Assembly: GCA_029245725.1 (NCBI GenBank)
Contig: JAQWOT010000150.1
Location: 1 to 44,118 of the forward strand
DNA: 44,118 bases
From: SAR324 cluster bacterium
GTDB taxonomy: Bacteria; SAR324; NAC60-12
Reading direction: 5' to 3'
Part shown: piece by piece, positions 8,599 through 17,038 of the stretch
How positions within the stretch are numbered: position 1 is the stretch's first letter
Layout of the letters: every line of letters starts with the position of its first letter
Notes under the pieces: generated by a model
What the model saw: the letters and a program-made list of their open reading frames with translations, nothing else
Told to the model about the DNA's origin: nothing
Database searches by the model: none
Program-made: the position numbers and the translations under genes

Positions 8599-9328
8599 AA
8601 GGTCAGAAAGTAATTCTCTGTTGAGCAACATACGACTTCTAGAAAAAATTGATCGTTCCAGCCTCCGGGATCAAGTGCTTACTTCGATCAGAAATGCAAT
8701 TATCACCGGAAAATTGAGAGCCTCCGATAAAATCTCAGAAGTTGAATTGAGCAAACAGTTTGGGGTCAGCCGGACTCCCGTGCGTGAAGCGATTCGTACT
8801 TTGGAATTACATGGCTTCATTGAAGTCCATCCGAAAAATGGGACCTATATCGCCAGTTTTGACTCAGAGGAGTTACAGGATGGCCTTCATGTCCGTGTTG
8901 CTTTGGAGGAATTAGCACTCAAACAGGCACTGGAGAGAATGAATTCCAGAGATTGGCAAAGGCACTGTGATCATCTTGAATGCTTGATTCAATCCATGTT
9001 TTCAGCTGCTGATGAACTGGACCCTGTCTCAGACATTGAACTCGATATGGAATTTCATACGTTGATGATGGATGCTGCGCAAAATCGGATTCTCAGCCGA
9101 AGTTGGAAGCTGTCAGGAGCTTCTAACATCATTTGGTCTTTGGAGCATGTACTTTACCCACATACCAAAAATGAACTAAACGAACATGCCAAGCGCCATG
9201 TCTCATTGTTGGAAGTCTTAAGGGGCAGAAATTTGGAAGCCTGCTTGGATGCAATCCGGCATCACATTCTTCGCAAAATCAATGACATCCAAACTGTTGG
9301 GACTGAACACGCTCTTCAAAAAGCTTAG
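8579..9328 (+). CDS. GntR-family transcriptional regulator, FCD (FadR-like) type
   Basis: This 249-residue DNA-binding regulator has a winged helix at about 30-92, including VELSKQFGVSRTPVREAIRTLE, followed by an all-helical FCD ligand domain at about 100-235. Histidines H160, H207 and H229 lie where FCD domains bind a metal that contacts carboxylate effectors. The ATG at 8579 has a GGAG site nine bases upstream; a GTG at 8564 is also in frame. It is the last gene of the 1631-9328 operon and most likely controls it in response to an acid intermediate. It ends only 18 bases from the convergent MFS gene. Confidence 0.88.
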   Translation: MNLGKTERSESNSLLSNIRLLEKIDRSSLRDQVLTSIRNAIITGKLRASDKISEVELSKQFGVSRTPVREAIRTLELHGFIEVHPKNGTYIASFDSEELQDGLHVRVALEELALKQALERMNSRDWQRHCDHLECLIQSMFSAADELDPVSDIELDMEFHTLMMDAAQNRILSRSWKLSGASNIIWSLEHVLYPHTKNELNEHAKRHVSLLEVLRGRNLEACLDAIRHHILRKINDIQTVGTEHALQKA

Positions 9329-9346
9329 CAGGGTGAGGATTCGTTA

Positions 9347-10513
9347 TTAGTTCTTTGTTACCTTGTTTTCACTGAGCATTCCTGGGCCAAAAACTCCGAG
9401 GATCAAACAAAATACAACGATCAACCCCAAAGCACCTTGAAGCCCAATTAATTCAGCCAAAAATCCTATTATCGGTGGTCCTAACAAAAACCCACAGTAA
9501 CCCAAAGTCGCAACTCCGGCGATTCCAGTACCAGCAGAGACACCAGGAAGGCGGCTCGCCTCTCCAAACATGATCGGGACAATGTTTGCCAAACCGAATC
9601 CCAAGCAAGCAAAACCGAGCCATGCTGAAAAAGTTGTTCCCCAGAAAAGCCCAAGACCTAGTCCAAGTGCACCAAGTGCCGCTGTATACCTGACGAGTTG
9701 AACTCTACCCAGCTTAAGGATCACCCAATCACCGGTTAGTCTTCCGATCATCATTGTCATCGTAAAGATCGTGAAGGTAAGCGCAGCTTGGCTGGGGGAA
9801 GCACCAAGGACTGAGCTTGAATAGATTGCCGACCAGTCCACAGCAGTACCCTCCGAAACCATTCCTAGCAAACACAAAAGACCAAGCGAAAGCACTTTGC
9901 CAGAGGGTCTCACCAGTAATGGAGTTTTTTCACCCTTTTCCTCCTGTGGGGAGGGAATCATCGAGAAGGATGAAGCTCCAAGGATTATCGTCAAAATCAA
10001 AGATGAAAATGCTACGTGTTGGAGAGGTGTAAAATTCATAGTCAGGGCAACCGTTGCAGTCGCTCCTCCGGTCATTGCTCCCAGGCTCCAGAGTCCATGG
10101 AAGGATGACATGATGGGTTTCTCCAAGCCATTTTCAACCATCACAGCTTGAGCGTTCATTGCTACGTCCATGGTTCCAATCCCTGCTCCAGCAATGATCA
10201 GAACAAGGATGATTATCGTAATCTGATCCAACCAAAAAACTAAAGGAAGCAATAAAATAAGCAGGCACCCTCCCATAATCACCGGAAGACGGCTGCCGAA
10301 TGAGTGGATCACCCTCCCAGCAACAAGCATCATCGTGACTGCACCGATGGCATGACACAACAACATCAACCCCATTTCTGATTCAGTAAGCTGGAACTTA
10401 TTTTGAAGCCAAGGCAGGTGTGGTGCAATGGAGGCAAACCCCATCCCGTTTGTGAAGAAAATAAACGAAATAGCGAGGCGTGCCTTGCGGAAAGACACCG
10501 CAGAATTATTCAA
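9347..10513 (-). CDS. MFS transporter (YbjJ-like)
   Basis: This 388-residue integral membrane protein has about twelve hydrophobic segments. It starts ARLAISFIFFTNGMGFASIAPHLPWLQ and has the loop AGRVIHSFGSRLPV between segments 2 and 3, the major facilitator superfamily pattern. It resembles the uncharacterised YbjJ branch more than known sugar porters. The start is a TTG at 10513 with only a weak ribosome binding site, so the N-terminus is tentative, although the first segment begins right after it. It is the last gene of the minus-strand block, 117 bases after the FucA-like gene, and could export or import a sugar or intermediate. Confidence 0.82.
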   Translation of the reverse strand: MNNSAVSFRKARLAISFIFFTNGMGFASIAPHLPWLQNKFQLTESEMGLMLLCHAIGAVTMMLVAGRVIHSFGSRLPVIMGGCLLILLLPLVFWLDQITIIILVLIIAGAGIGTMDVAMNAQAVMVENGLEKPIMSSFHGLWSLGAMTGGATATVALTMNFTPLQHVAFSSLILTIILGASSFSMIPSPQEEKGEKTPLLVRPSGKVLSLGLLCLLGMVSEGTAVDWSAIYSSSVLGASPSQAALTFTIFTMTMMIGRLTGDWVILKLGRVQLVRYTAALGALGLGLGLFWGTTFSAWLGFACLGFGLANIVPIMFGEASRLPGVSAGTGIAGVATLGYCGFLLGPPIIGFLAELIGLQGALGLIVVFCLILGVFGPGMLSENKVTKN

Positions 10514-10556
10514 AGTTTCTTATGCTCTTGAGGGAGGAATGTAGAGAAGGATAAGC

Positions 10557-10607
10557 GCAACAAATTTTTTACGTAGTTCTGAATTCAAGAACAAATTTTT
10601 TTGTTGC
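10557..10607. promoter_or_regulatory. Nested dyad between FucA-like and MFS genes
   Basis: Outer arms GCAACAAA (10557-10564) and TTTGTTGC (10600-10607) are exact inverted copies. Inside them GTTCT (10576-10580) and AGAAC (10588-10592) flank a GAATTC palindrome. The nested dyad sits between the stop of the FucA-like gene and the start of the MFS gene. No typical terminator T-run follows on the minus strand, so an operator for the MFS gene is about as likely as a 3'-end structure. Confidence 0.35.
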
Positions 10608-10630
10608 ACTTACTACGGGGAGGGTGAAAA

Positions 10631-11290
10631 TTATTTTGGATCTTGCAGTCCGTAGGTTGAGAAACCTTTCATAGTTTCATCAATCTGAGCATCTGTCAGA
10701 ATGTTTGGTCCTCCAATCAACAGGCTGTGGTAGTACTGCTTCGAGATGGTTTCCAGTTCAACTGCCAGCCACATTGCTTTGTCCAACGAAGTTCCTGTTG
10801 CAATCATCCCATGATTCGCAAGTAAGCAGCAATTTCTGTCCTCCAAAGCCTCCAAAGCATATTGGGACAGCGCTTCTGTACCGTACCGGGCATACGGAGC
10901 ACAACGAATCGTTGGTCCTCCTGCAGCTGCAATCATGTAGTGGCAGGCTGGTATTCCCCGACCTGTGATTGCAATTGTGGTCGCATAGGTTGAGTGAGTG
11001 TGAACAACGCCATTCACTTGGGGGCGTGACTTGATGATGTCCAAGTGAAAACGCCATTCTGTAGAAGGCTTGAGTAGCCCTTCCCAACTTCCATATTCTC
11101 CCTCTAAGGGCATGGAAGTAATCATTTCTGGTTTCAATTGCTCGTAGGGAATCCCGCTTGGAGTGATCAACATCTGGTTCTTGTATCTAGCAGAGATATT
11201 CCCAGAAGTACCTTGGTTGAGTCCTGATGCGTTCATCCAAAGACACTTATCAATGATTGCTTGTCGTAATTCTTTCTCAGCCTTGGTCAT
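10631..11290 (-). CDS. Class II aldolase, L-fuculose-phosphate-aldolase-like
   Basis: This 219-residue protein resembles E. coli FucA along its whole length. The zinc ligands H97, H99 (VVHTHSTY) and H160 (LANHGM) and the acid E78 (STEWRFH) match FucA H92, H94, H155 and E73 with a constant offset of five. The phosphate-binding NQGTSGNIS (25-33), ITPSGIPYE and HYMIAAAGG blocks are also conserved. The expected reaction is aldol cleavage of a ketose 1-phosphate to DHAP and an aldehyde. Real substrates in this fold vary (fuculose, ribulose or methylthioribulose phosphates). It shares the minus-strand block with a second, fused class II aldolase. Confidence 0.88.
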   Translation of the reverse strand: MTKAEKELRQAIIDKCLWMNASGLNQGTSGNISARYKNQMLITPSGIPYEQLKPEMITSMPLEGEYGSWEGLLKPSTEWRFHLDIIKSRPQVNGVVHTHSTYATTIAITGRGIPACHYMIAAAGGPTIRCAPYARYGTEALSQYALEALEDRNCCLLANHGMIATGTSLDKAMWLAVELETISKQYYHSLLIGGPNILTDAQIDETMKGFSTYGLQDPK

Positions 11291-11357
11291 GGAAATGGTG
11301 CTCCAAATTGGGGTTTATTGATTCTTAACTCAGTGTTTGAGTCAAAGAGAATTACAA

Positions 11358-11383
11358 TTTTTGAAAAAGTATTTTTTCAAAAA
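11358..11383 (-). terminator. AT-rich hairpin just after the HAD gene
   Basis: TTTTTGAAAAA and TTTTTCAAAAA form a perfect 11-bp inverted repeat with a 4-base loop, three bases beyond the HAD stop codon. All but one pair are A:T, so the RNA hairpin is weak. It could be a terminator, or a DNA operator for the FucA-like gene that starts 68 bases further on. Confidence 0.35.
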
Positions 11384-11386
11384 TGT

Positions 11387-12184
11387 CTAAATTCTATTTT
11401 TCAACAGATGGTCAACTAGCTCAACAAATCCCGCTCCACTTTCTTGGCAGGTCACCCACGTTGGAGGGTGTCGAAGTTGATCTTTGAAATTTTGCACATT
11501 GGCAACGCCAACAGCATTTGGGAAGTACTGAAACATGGGTTCGTCATTCGGGCTATCACCAACATAAATAAACTTCTCTCGTTGTTCACTCAATTCGAAA
11601 CCCAATTTTGAACTAACAAACAACTGGCATGTCGAGAGCTTGTCATAATCCCCAAACCAACCGTTGACGTGAATTGATGAGATTTTGGCAACAGCACCTG
11701 CGACTTCAAATATTTTTTTAATCTTCAGTACTGATTCGTTTGGAAGAGGGACTACATCTTCACAAAAGTCAACAGCCAAATCTGCTTCCCGGTAGGCCTG
11801 ATCTGCACTGATTGCTGAACCAGAAACCTTTTGGAGAATTTCCTTTTCGAGTGTGGAAAGTTTTGTCTGGTCTTCGAGTCGTTGTGCCTCACTCCTTACA
11901 TAACATCTGCGCATCTTCGCAGCATTTCGATCGTAAGCAAAATAGAACGCGCCGTTTTCTCCCACAACTCCATCAACTGGCCAGAAGCGCGCAATCATAT
12001 CACACCAGCCAGCTGGTCTACCTGTGATGGGTATGGTGACTAAGCCAGCTTGTTGAAGCTTTTCAATGGCAAGGTATGCTGCTCCTTCTAAGCGGCCATC
12101 GGTGGTCACTGTGTCATCAATGTCGAAGAAAACTCCCCGAAGATTTTGACAAACTTCTGTTGGAATATGATTGATCAGGCGCAA
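11387..12184 (-). CDS. HAD superfamily phosphatase, Cof/sucrose-phosphatase-like (IIB)
   Basis: This 265-residue protein has the HAD motifs: nucleophile D21 and acid D23 (FFDIDDTV), motif II T54 (PITGRP), K182 in the GDYDKL segment, and D210/D214 (YVGDSPND). The large cap between motifs II and III fits type IIB sugar-phosphate phosphatases. The start is a TTG at 12184 with AGAGGA six bases upstream, lying inside the last codons of the preceding gene, so the two are probably translated together. The coupling suggests that it removes phosphate from a product of the glycerol-1-phosphate-dehydrogenase-like partner or a related sugar phosphate. No substrate can be read from the sequence. Confidence 0.82.
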   Translation of the reverse strand: MRLINHIPTEVCQNLRGVFFDIDDTVTTDGRLEGAAYLAIEKLQQAGLVTIPITGRPAGWCDMIARFWPVDGVVGENGAFYFAYDRNAAKMRRCYVRSEAQRLEDQTKLSTLEKEILQKVSGSAISADQAYREADLAVDFCEDVVPLPNESVLKIKKIFEVAGAVAKISSIHVNGWFGDYDKLSTCQLFVSSKLGFELSEQREKFIYVGDSPNDEPMFQYFPNAVGVANVQNFKDQLRHPPTWVTCQESGAGFVELVDHLLKNRI

Positions 12185-13497
12185 TTCATTTCCTCTGAGG
12201 CGAAATCTTCCAATAAGCCAGCATCAGCAGCGATGTCTAGGAAAGAGAAGCGGTTCCGCATCTCTCGGCAATGGACAATCGCATCGCGATATAGTTCAGC
12301 ATCTACTCCAAGCTCCTTATAGTTGACAGCCCCACCAGAGGACTTCAGCATCTCTTCCATTTCATCGACTGAAATCAAAAACGGCTGTACTTCTTCTTTC
12401 AGTTCTGTCCATATCTCCTGCAATCTCTCATTAGCCTGCTCCAAGAACGCACCTTCAAAAGACTTCTTGGAAAACTCATCTCTACATTGTTTGGCTATTT
12501 CTTTACCCATTCGCCTTTCCATATCCGGCAAATCAATGATGGTTTCCTTCAGCGTTGGTGGTTTATCGGAACTGAGTAACTGACTTTGAAGTCTGGCCAT
12601 CGTTAAAGAAGCAACTCCAACCTGTTGACCATGCAAGGTCCCTGGGTGTCGATCTCCAGCGAAGCAATCTATGTAATGAGAAATTTGGTGTTCGCCCATT
12701 GAGCCTGCATTGGAAACCCCAGAGAATGAAACACCCAAGCCCCCAAGTGTGAGCACTCGGTGTAGATACCCCGTAGCTTCAATATCACCTGTCGGTAATT
12801 GCCCGGCACGGGAATTCAGTTCAGGTTCATCTTTCTCTTGAATAATGTAGGGAGATTGGAGGTAGAGCGTTCCCAACAAACGGTGAGAAAGCCACCAGTC
12901 AACTTGGGCGACAGACCGACATAAACAATCTCCAAAACCAGAGGCTGCCAGGTAGGATGGTGCAGAAGCTGACACACTTAGATCGACAAAAAAACCAGCT
13001 GGTGCATGTGATGGTAATGAGATTTTCAGTCCCGAATCTAAACGCATTGAGGCTGTAGCAGAAGTGTAGCCATTCATTGAACCGGAGGTCGCAAAAACCG
13101 CATACCGCTGGCCATTCAGCATTGTTGAATGTTTACAAATGTCATTCACTGTTCCTGAACCACAAGCAACAACACCGTCAAATGAGCTCAATTTTGGCCT
13201 CAACTCCTCAACAAAACTAAGGTCAGCATGAGGATGATCAAGAATTATCACCTGCATTTCACCTGATGAACTGAAAGCGTTCTTTATTCTTTTTCCAAGA
13301 ACTTTGTAGGTAGTCCCATCACAGACGAGCAATAAATTTTTGCTCAAGCCAACTTGCTTGAGGAGTTCAACCTCTTGTCCTTCCAGGTTCTCTTTGATTA
13401 CGATCGATTCAAAAGGTACCGAAGCTAACTCCTGTGTCTCGGGATTCATCCATCTACCGTCAACCAGGTCGTCAATTAATTCTGTCCAGTTATCCAT
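12175..13497 (-). CDS. Glycerol-1-phosphate dehydrogenase-like protein (AraM/EgsA family)
   Basis: This 440-residue protein belongs to the iron-alcohol-dehydrogenase / dehydroquinate-synthase superfamily, in the branch of sn-glycerol-1-phosphate dehydrogenase and B. subtilis AraM. NAD-binding GSGTVND is at 113-119, followed by SGSMNGYTS (138-146). Metal ligands are likely D190 (GFGD), H270 (MGEHQISH) and H289 (LHGQQVG). Known members interconvert DHAP and sn-glycerol 1-phosphate with NAD(P)H. AraM is found in sugar operons, as here. Its last ten bases overlap the HAD phosphatase gene. An alternative is a dehydrogenase for a related phosphorylated polyol, given the surrounding kinases and aldolases. 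Confidence 0.82.
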   Translation of the reverse strand: MDNWTELIDDLVDGRWMNPETQELASVPFESIVIKENLEGQEVELLKQVGLSKNLLLVCDGTTYKVLGKRIKNAFSSSGEMQVIILDHPHADLSFVEELRPKLSSFDGVVACGSGTVNDICKHSTMLNGQRYAVFATSGSMNGYTSATASMRLDSGLKISLPSHAPAGFFVDLSVSASAPSYLAASGFGDCLCRSVAQVDWWLSHRLLGTLYLQSPYIIQEKDEPELNSRAGQLPTGDIEATGYLHRVLTLGGLGVSFSGVSNAGSMGEHQISHYIDCFAGDRHPGTLHGQQVGVASLTMARLQSQLLSSDKPPTLKETIIDLPDMERRMGKEIAKQCRDEFSKKSFEGAFLEQANERLQEIWTELKEEVQPFLISVDEMEEMLKSSGGAVNYKELGVDAELYRDAIVHCREMRNRFSFLDIAADAGLLEDFASEEMNCA

Positions 13498-13632
13498 ACT
13501 TTACAATTTTCAATCTGTTAGTTTTTTTAAATATTTCTCATTCAAGAGATGGATCATTTTAGAACTATCTGATTTTTGTTGGAGACTAAAGCCTGAGTTG
13601 TTCATGTCACACTATCAGTAGAGCAAACACCT

Positions 13633-15834
13633 TTAGCGAACAAATGCTTCATGGAGGCCTCCATCCACGTTCAGCAATTGTCCTGTTGTTCTGGAAAGTC
13701 GCTCTGAGGCCATTAAAAACAGAGCTTCTGCCTGATGATCAGCGGAAATTTCTGTTTTCAGCAGAGTCCGCTGCGCATAAAAAGTTGCCAGACGATTTCT
13801 CAAAGCTTCTGTATCTTCTTCTTCGTTGAACGGTAATTGATACTTCGCAAGAGAAGATAAAACTCGGTCCCTGGGGAACATACTGCTACCGGCGACTACA
13901 GTTGCTGGAGCCAAGGCATTCACACGTACAAATGGAGCTAGTTGAATGGCTAATTCCCGCACAAGATGATTCAGGGCAGCTTTGGAACTGTCATAAGCCA
14001 AGCTTCCGACTTTACTAACAGTCGCATTTACTGAAGAAGTTAGGATCAGATTTGCGGGAAGCTCCTGTCTTATCCAAACTTGGTGTGCCTCCTCTGCAAC
14101 CATTGCAGGACCAATCACATTGACATCATAGGTCTGACGCCATTGGCTATCGGAAATTCGACCAGAGTCATCCGGAGGAAAGAAAATTCCAGCAGTGACG
14201 ATGAGTGTATCCATTCCGCCATAGGCCATGAGGACATCATCAAACAAGTTACGAACACTTTCTCTATCAGTCATATTTGCTGTTCGGGCGAGGGTGGGGC
14301 CACATGAACTCAAGCCAGTCCCAGAGACTCCAATTCCCAAACCAACTTTCTGTACCAATTCATCTGCGGTTCTTGCCGAACTGGAGGAGTCGAAGTCAGC
14401 ACAAACTACATGTGCACCTTCTTTGAGGAGTCGATGGCAGGTAGCTTTTCCAATTCCAGAGCCTGCCCCTATAACAACAGCCACCTGTCTGGACATTTCC
14501 TGTTCTGGGGGCATTCGTCTAAGTTTAGCTTCTTCCAAAAGCCAATACTCGATATCAAAAGCCTCTTGCTGATCAATTGCTACATACTCATCCACAGCCT
14601 CTGCACCGCGCATAACCTCAAGTGCACAATTGTAGAATTCCGCGGTGACGCGGCTCTCACTTTTGTTTTTACCCCAGGCGATCATGCCAAGGCCGGGAAT
14701 TAGTACAATACTTGGGTTGGTATTTCTTATGGCAGGCGAATCGTTACGCTTACATCGATCATAATAAGAAGTGTAATCCTCACGATATTTCTCCAGACCT
14801 ATTTTAATCAAACTCTTCAGTTGATCTAAATTCTGGTTGTGAGGATCCCATGGAACATACATTGGCTTAATTTTGGTTCTCAGAAAATGATCTGGGCAAC
14901 TAGTTCCAAGCTCTGCCAAGCGAACTACGTCCTTGGAATTGACGAAGTAGCGCATCATGTCATCATCCTGAACTGTGGCAATCAATCGTTTATCTGAAGC
15001 TACCTGTCCACGCAACCAAGGGAGAATTTCCACAATTGCTGTTCTTCGCTGCTCTTGCGAGAGATCGGGATATTGATTTCCCCCAAATGTGAGTTCCCCT
15101 TTGTCGTGCTTTGAGAGATAGGCATCAGCTTTTTGAATAATCTCTACTGTCCATTCATAACATTCCTGATCACTATCTGCCCAATTGATTACTCCATGGC
15201 CCCCAAGAAGAACTCCCCTCGCCTTTGGATGATCCTCGCAAATTTTCTGAAGTTGTAATCCAAGATCAAAACCTGGCCTTTGCCAAGGGAACCATATCAA
15301 ATCTTCACCCCAAATTTCTTTTGTCAGATCTTGGGACCTTTTGGACGCTGCAATTGAGATTACTGAATTGGGATGCATGTGATCCACATGCTTGTGTGGT
15401 ATGAAAGCATGCAGGGGTGTATCAATGGAGGCCGCACGGGAGTTAAGATTGAAAGTACAGTGGGGGTACATCCCCACCATCTCATCTTCAATATTAGTCT
15501 TATAACCTTTCACAGGTGCGGATTTATATTTTGGGATGAGATTAAGTAGTTTCTGTTGATATAGAGAAGAGAAATTTTCACGCTTCGATGTGCGTAGATC
15601 GCCTCCGGAACCCTTTACCCACAACACTTCTGTTTGCTGACCAGTAAGAGGATCGATTTCGAGAATCTTCGCAGAGGTATTCCCTCCCCCAGTATTTGTA
15701 ATACGTTGATCTGATCCAAGTAGATTAGAGCGATAGATAAGTTTACTAACCAGATCGAGTGAATCAGCGTAAGATTCGTCCCAGTTAGGGTATGAGCGGT
15801 CCAGTGCCTTAGGATATTTCATGGTGTTATCCAA
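13633..15834 (-). CDS. Bifunctional class II aldolase / short-chain dehydrogenase (RhaD-type fusion)
   Basis: This 733-residue fusion has an N-terminal class II aldolase domain (1 to about 430) and a C-terminal Rossmann short-chain dehydrogenase (about 448-733). In the aldolase part, TNTGGGNTSAK lies at about 46-56 and metal histidines at H152, H154 and H213. In the dehydrogenase part, GAGSGIG is at 456-462 and the catalytic set is N572, S601, Y614 and K618. This matches bacterial rhamnulose-1-phosphate aldolase / lactaldehyde dehydrogenase fusions, which cleave the sugar phosphate to DHAP and lactaldehyde and then oxidise the aldehyde. Both active sites look intact. The sugar may be rhamnose-like but could be another deoxy or short ketose. 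Confidence 0.88.
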   Translation of the reverse strand: MDNTMKYPKALDRSYPNWDESYADSLDLVSKLIYRSNLLGSDQRITNTGGGNTSAKILEIDPLTGQQTEVLWVKGSGGDLRTSKRENFSSLYQQKLLNLIPKYKSAPVKGYKTNIEDEMVGMYPHCTFNLNSRAASIDTPLHAFIPHKHVDHMHPNSVISIAASKRSQDLTKEIWGEDLIWFPWQRPGFDLGLQLQKICEDHPKARGVLLGGHGVINWADSDQECYEWTVEIIQKADAYLSKHDKGELTFGGNQYPDLSQEQRRTAIVEILPWLRGQVASDKRLIATVQDDDMMRYFVNSKDVVRLAELGTSCPDHFLRTKIKPMYVPWDPHNQNLDQLKSLIKIGLEKYREDYTSYYDRCKRNDSPAIRNTNPSIVLIPGLGMIAWGKNKSESRVTAEFYNCALEVMRGAEAVDEYVAIDQQEAFDIEYWLLEEAKLRRMPPEQEMSRQVAVVIGAGSGIGKATCHRLLKEGAHVVCADFDSSSSARTADELVQKVGLGIGVSGTGLSSCGPTLARTANMTDRESVRNLFDDVLMAYGGMDTLIVTAGIFFPPDDSGRISDSQWRQTYDVNVIGPAMVAEEAHQVWIRQELPANLILTSSVNATVSKVGSLAYDSSKAALNHLVRELAIQLAPFVRVNALAPATVVAGSSMFPRDRVLSSLAKYQLPFNEEEDTEALRNRLATFYAQRTLLKTEISADHQAEALFLMASERLSRTTGQLLNVDGGLHEAFVR

Positions 15835-16009
15835 TAAATTTTGTAAAAAAATATTGATTCTGATCTGGTATATTTACAGCAATCTTTTTTTAATTAGTAT
15901 TCAGAAATTTTGAAGCAAAGGAGGCAGATTGAAATGACAACAAAAACTGGATTAAATTTATTAAAGTAGATTTAAGTTCACAGCCAAATCAAAATTAGAA
16001 TGAAATTAT
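15835..16009. other. AT-rich spacer with a tiny SD-led frame on the plus strand
   Basis: The spacer separates the fusion aldolase from the DUF2160-like gene. The promoter of the aldolase, if separate, would be here. On the plus strand a perfect AAAGGAGG (15918-15925) precedes an 11-codon frame, MTTKTGLNLLK, at 15935-15970. Nothing on the plus strand follows until 19920, so it has no obvious leader-peptide role. Confidence 0.3.
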
Positions 16010-16186
16010 TTAACCTCTGATTATAATGTAAATTCCAAGTATAAAACCCAAAGTCATCGAAACTTCAATAGCAGCAAGTTCCTCTACAAATCGCATCCAA
16101 AGAAATTGAATTCCAATAAAAGTGATGACAGCGATAAACAGCCTATCAAACCAGTTATTTTTTATAGGGAGAAACCCTTTTTTCAT
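16010..16186 (-). CDS. Small DUF2160-like membrane protein of an ABC uptake operon
   Basis: This 58-residue protein begins MKKGFLPIKNNWFDRLFIAVI and has two hydrophobic stretches (about 16-31 and 44-56) ending in IIIRG. The KKGFLPI...DRLFI block and the two-helix layout resemble the C-terminal half of DUF2160 proteins, which sit beside the permease genes of glycerol-type ABC transporters (the GlpSTPQV family). The start lies three bases after the stop of the second permease gene, so it is almost certainly co-translated. DUF2160 proteins are usually longer; this is a short form. The function is unknown; a role as an accessory subunit of the permease is an inference. The match is from memory of family sequences. 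Confidence 0.6.
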   Translation of the reverse strand: MKKGFLPIKNNWFDRLFIAVITFIGIQFLWMRFVEELAAIEVSMTLGFILGIYIIIRG

Positions 16187-16189
16187 AAG

Positions 16190-17038
16190 TTATCCTTTCA
16201 CTGCCCCGAAGGTTAAACCAGATACGATATGACGCTGCACAAGACTAATAAAGACCAAAGCAGGGAGCATTGAAACAAAACCTACTGCAGCCATGGCACC
16301 CCAATTCGTACCAGTAGTGGTGACAAACTCAGCCAGCCCTGTAGGTATTGTGCGGGCATATACACTAGTCAAGGTTGCAGCCAATAAGTATTCATTCCAG
16401 GCAAAAATCCAGCTCAATAATGCTGTAATTGCAATTCCTGGTGCTGCTTGGGGAATAATGATTCTAAATATGATTGTAAAATAATTACCACCATCGATTA
16501 AAACAGCCTCATCTAATTCTCTTGGTATTCCGTCAAATATACCTTTCAGTAACCAGATAGCAAAAGGGAGATTGAAAACACAATAAAGTAGAATCAATCC
16601 TAATTTTGTATCAAATAAACTCACATCATCATAACGAAAAACAATAGAGAACAGCAGAAAAAGAGGTAGCAGGAAAGCGGCAGGAGGTGCCATCCTATTT
16701 GTCATCGTCCAGAAGAAAATATTCTCTGAGGCTGCCAACTTCCATCTCGATAGTGCATATGTCGCCATAATGGCTAGAATGGTAACCAGTATAGCATTAC
16801 AAGATGCAACTATGATTGAGTTCCACAAGTATTCTGCATAGACTCCATCAACAAAAGGCTTTGTGAAATTTTTCCAATAAATTTTTTCAAAAAAAGTTGG
16901 TGAAAAATCTGGTTTTCCAAATAGTTCAACAGGACTTCTAGTTGAAACAACGAACATCCAATAAATTGGAATTATCGTAATCATCGAAAGAATGCTCCAA
17001 ATGATAAATTTTACTAACTTTTTCAAATTTTTAATCAT
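16190..17038 (-). CDS. Carbohydrate ABC transporter permease, MalG type
   Basis: This 282-residue inner-membrane permease has about six hydrophobic segments. The coupling loop [15 protein letters not shown]...IIIPQAAPG (about 181-211) is the EAA motif of MalG-like permeases, and the C-terminus [17 protein letters not shown] is the family ending. It overlaps its partner permease gene by 8 bases and is followed after three bases by the small DUF2160-like gene. No ATPase gene is present in this minus-strand set. The gene order receptor, MalF type, MalG type, small DUF2160 protein mirrors glycerol-type uptake operons. Confidence 0.88.
   Translation of the reverse strand: MIKNLKKLVKFIIWSILSMITIIPIYWMFVVSTRSPVELFGKPDFSPTFFEKIYWKNFTKPFVDGVYAEYLWNSIIVASCNAILVTILAIMATYALSRWKLAASENIFFWTMTNRMAPPAAFLLPLFLLFSIVFRYDDVSLFDTKLGLILLYCVFNLPFAIWLLKGIFDGIPRELDEAVLIDGGNYFTIIFRIIIPQAAPGIAITALLSWIFAWNEYLLAATLTSVYARTIPTGLAEFVTTTGTNWGAMAAVGFVSMLPALVFISLVQRHIVSGLTFGAVKG

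Noticed and set aside
14228-14703. Two overlapping plus-strand frames of 97 and 114 codons inside the aldolase/dehydrogenase fusion
   Set aside because: They mirror the minus-strand coding sequence, which has complete domain motifs across this interval.
13633-15834. Possible assembly or frameshift fusion of an aldolase gene and a dehydrogenase gene
   Set aside because: The reading frame is continuous, both domains are complete, and this fusion is a known bacterial architecture.
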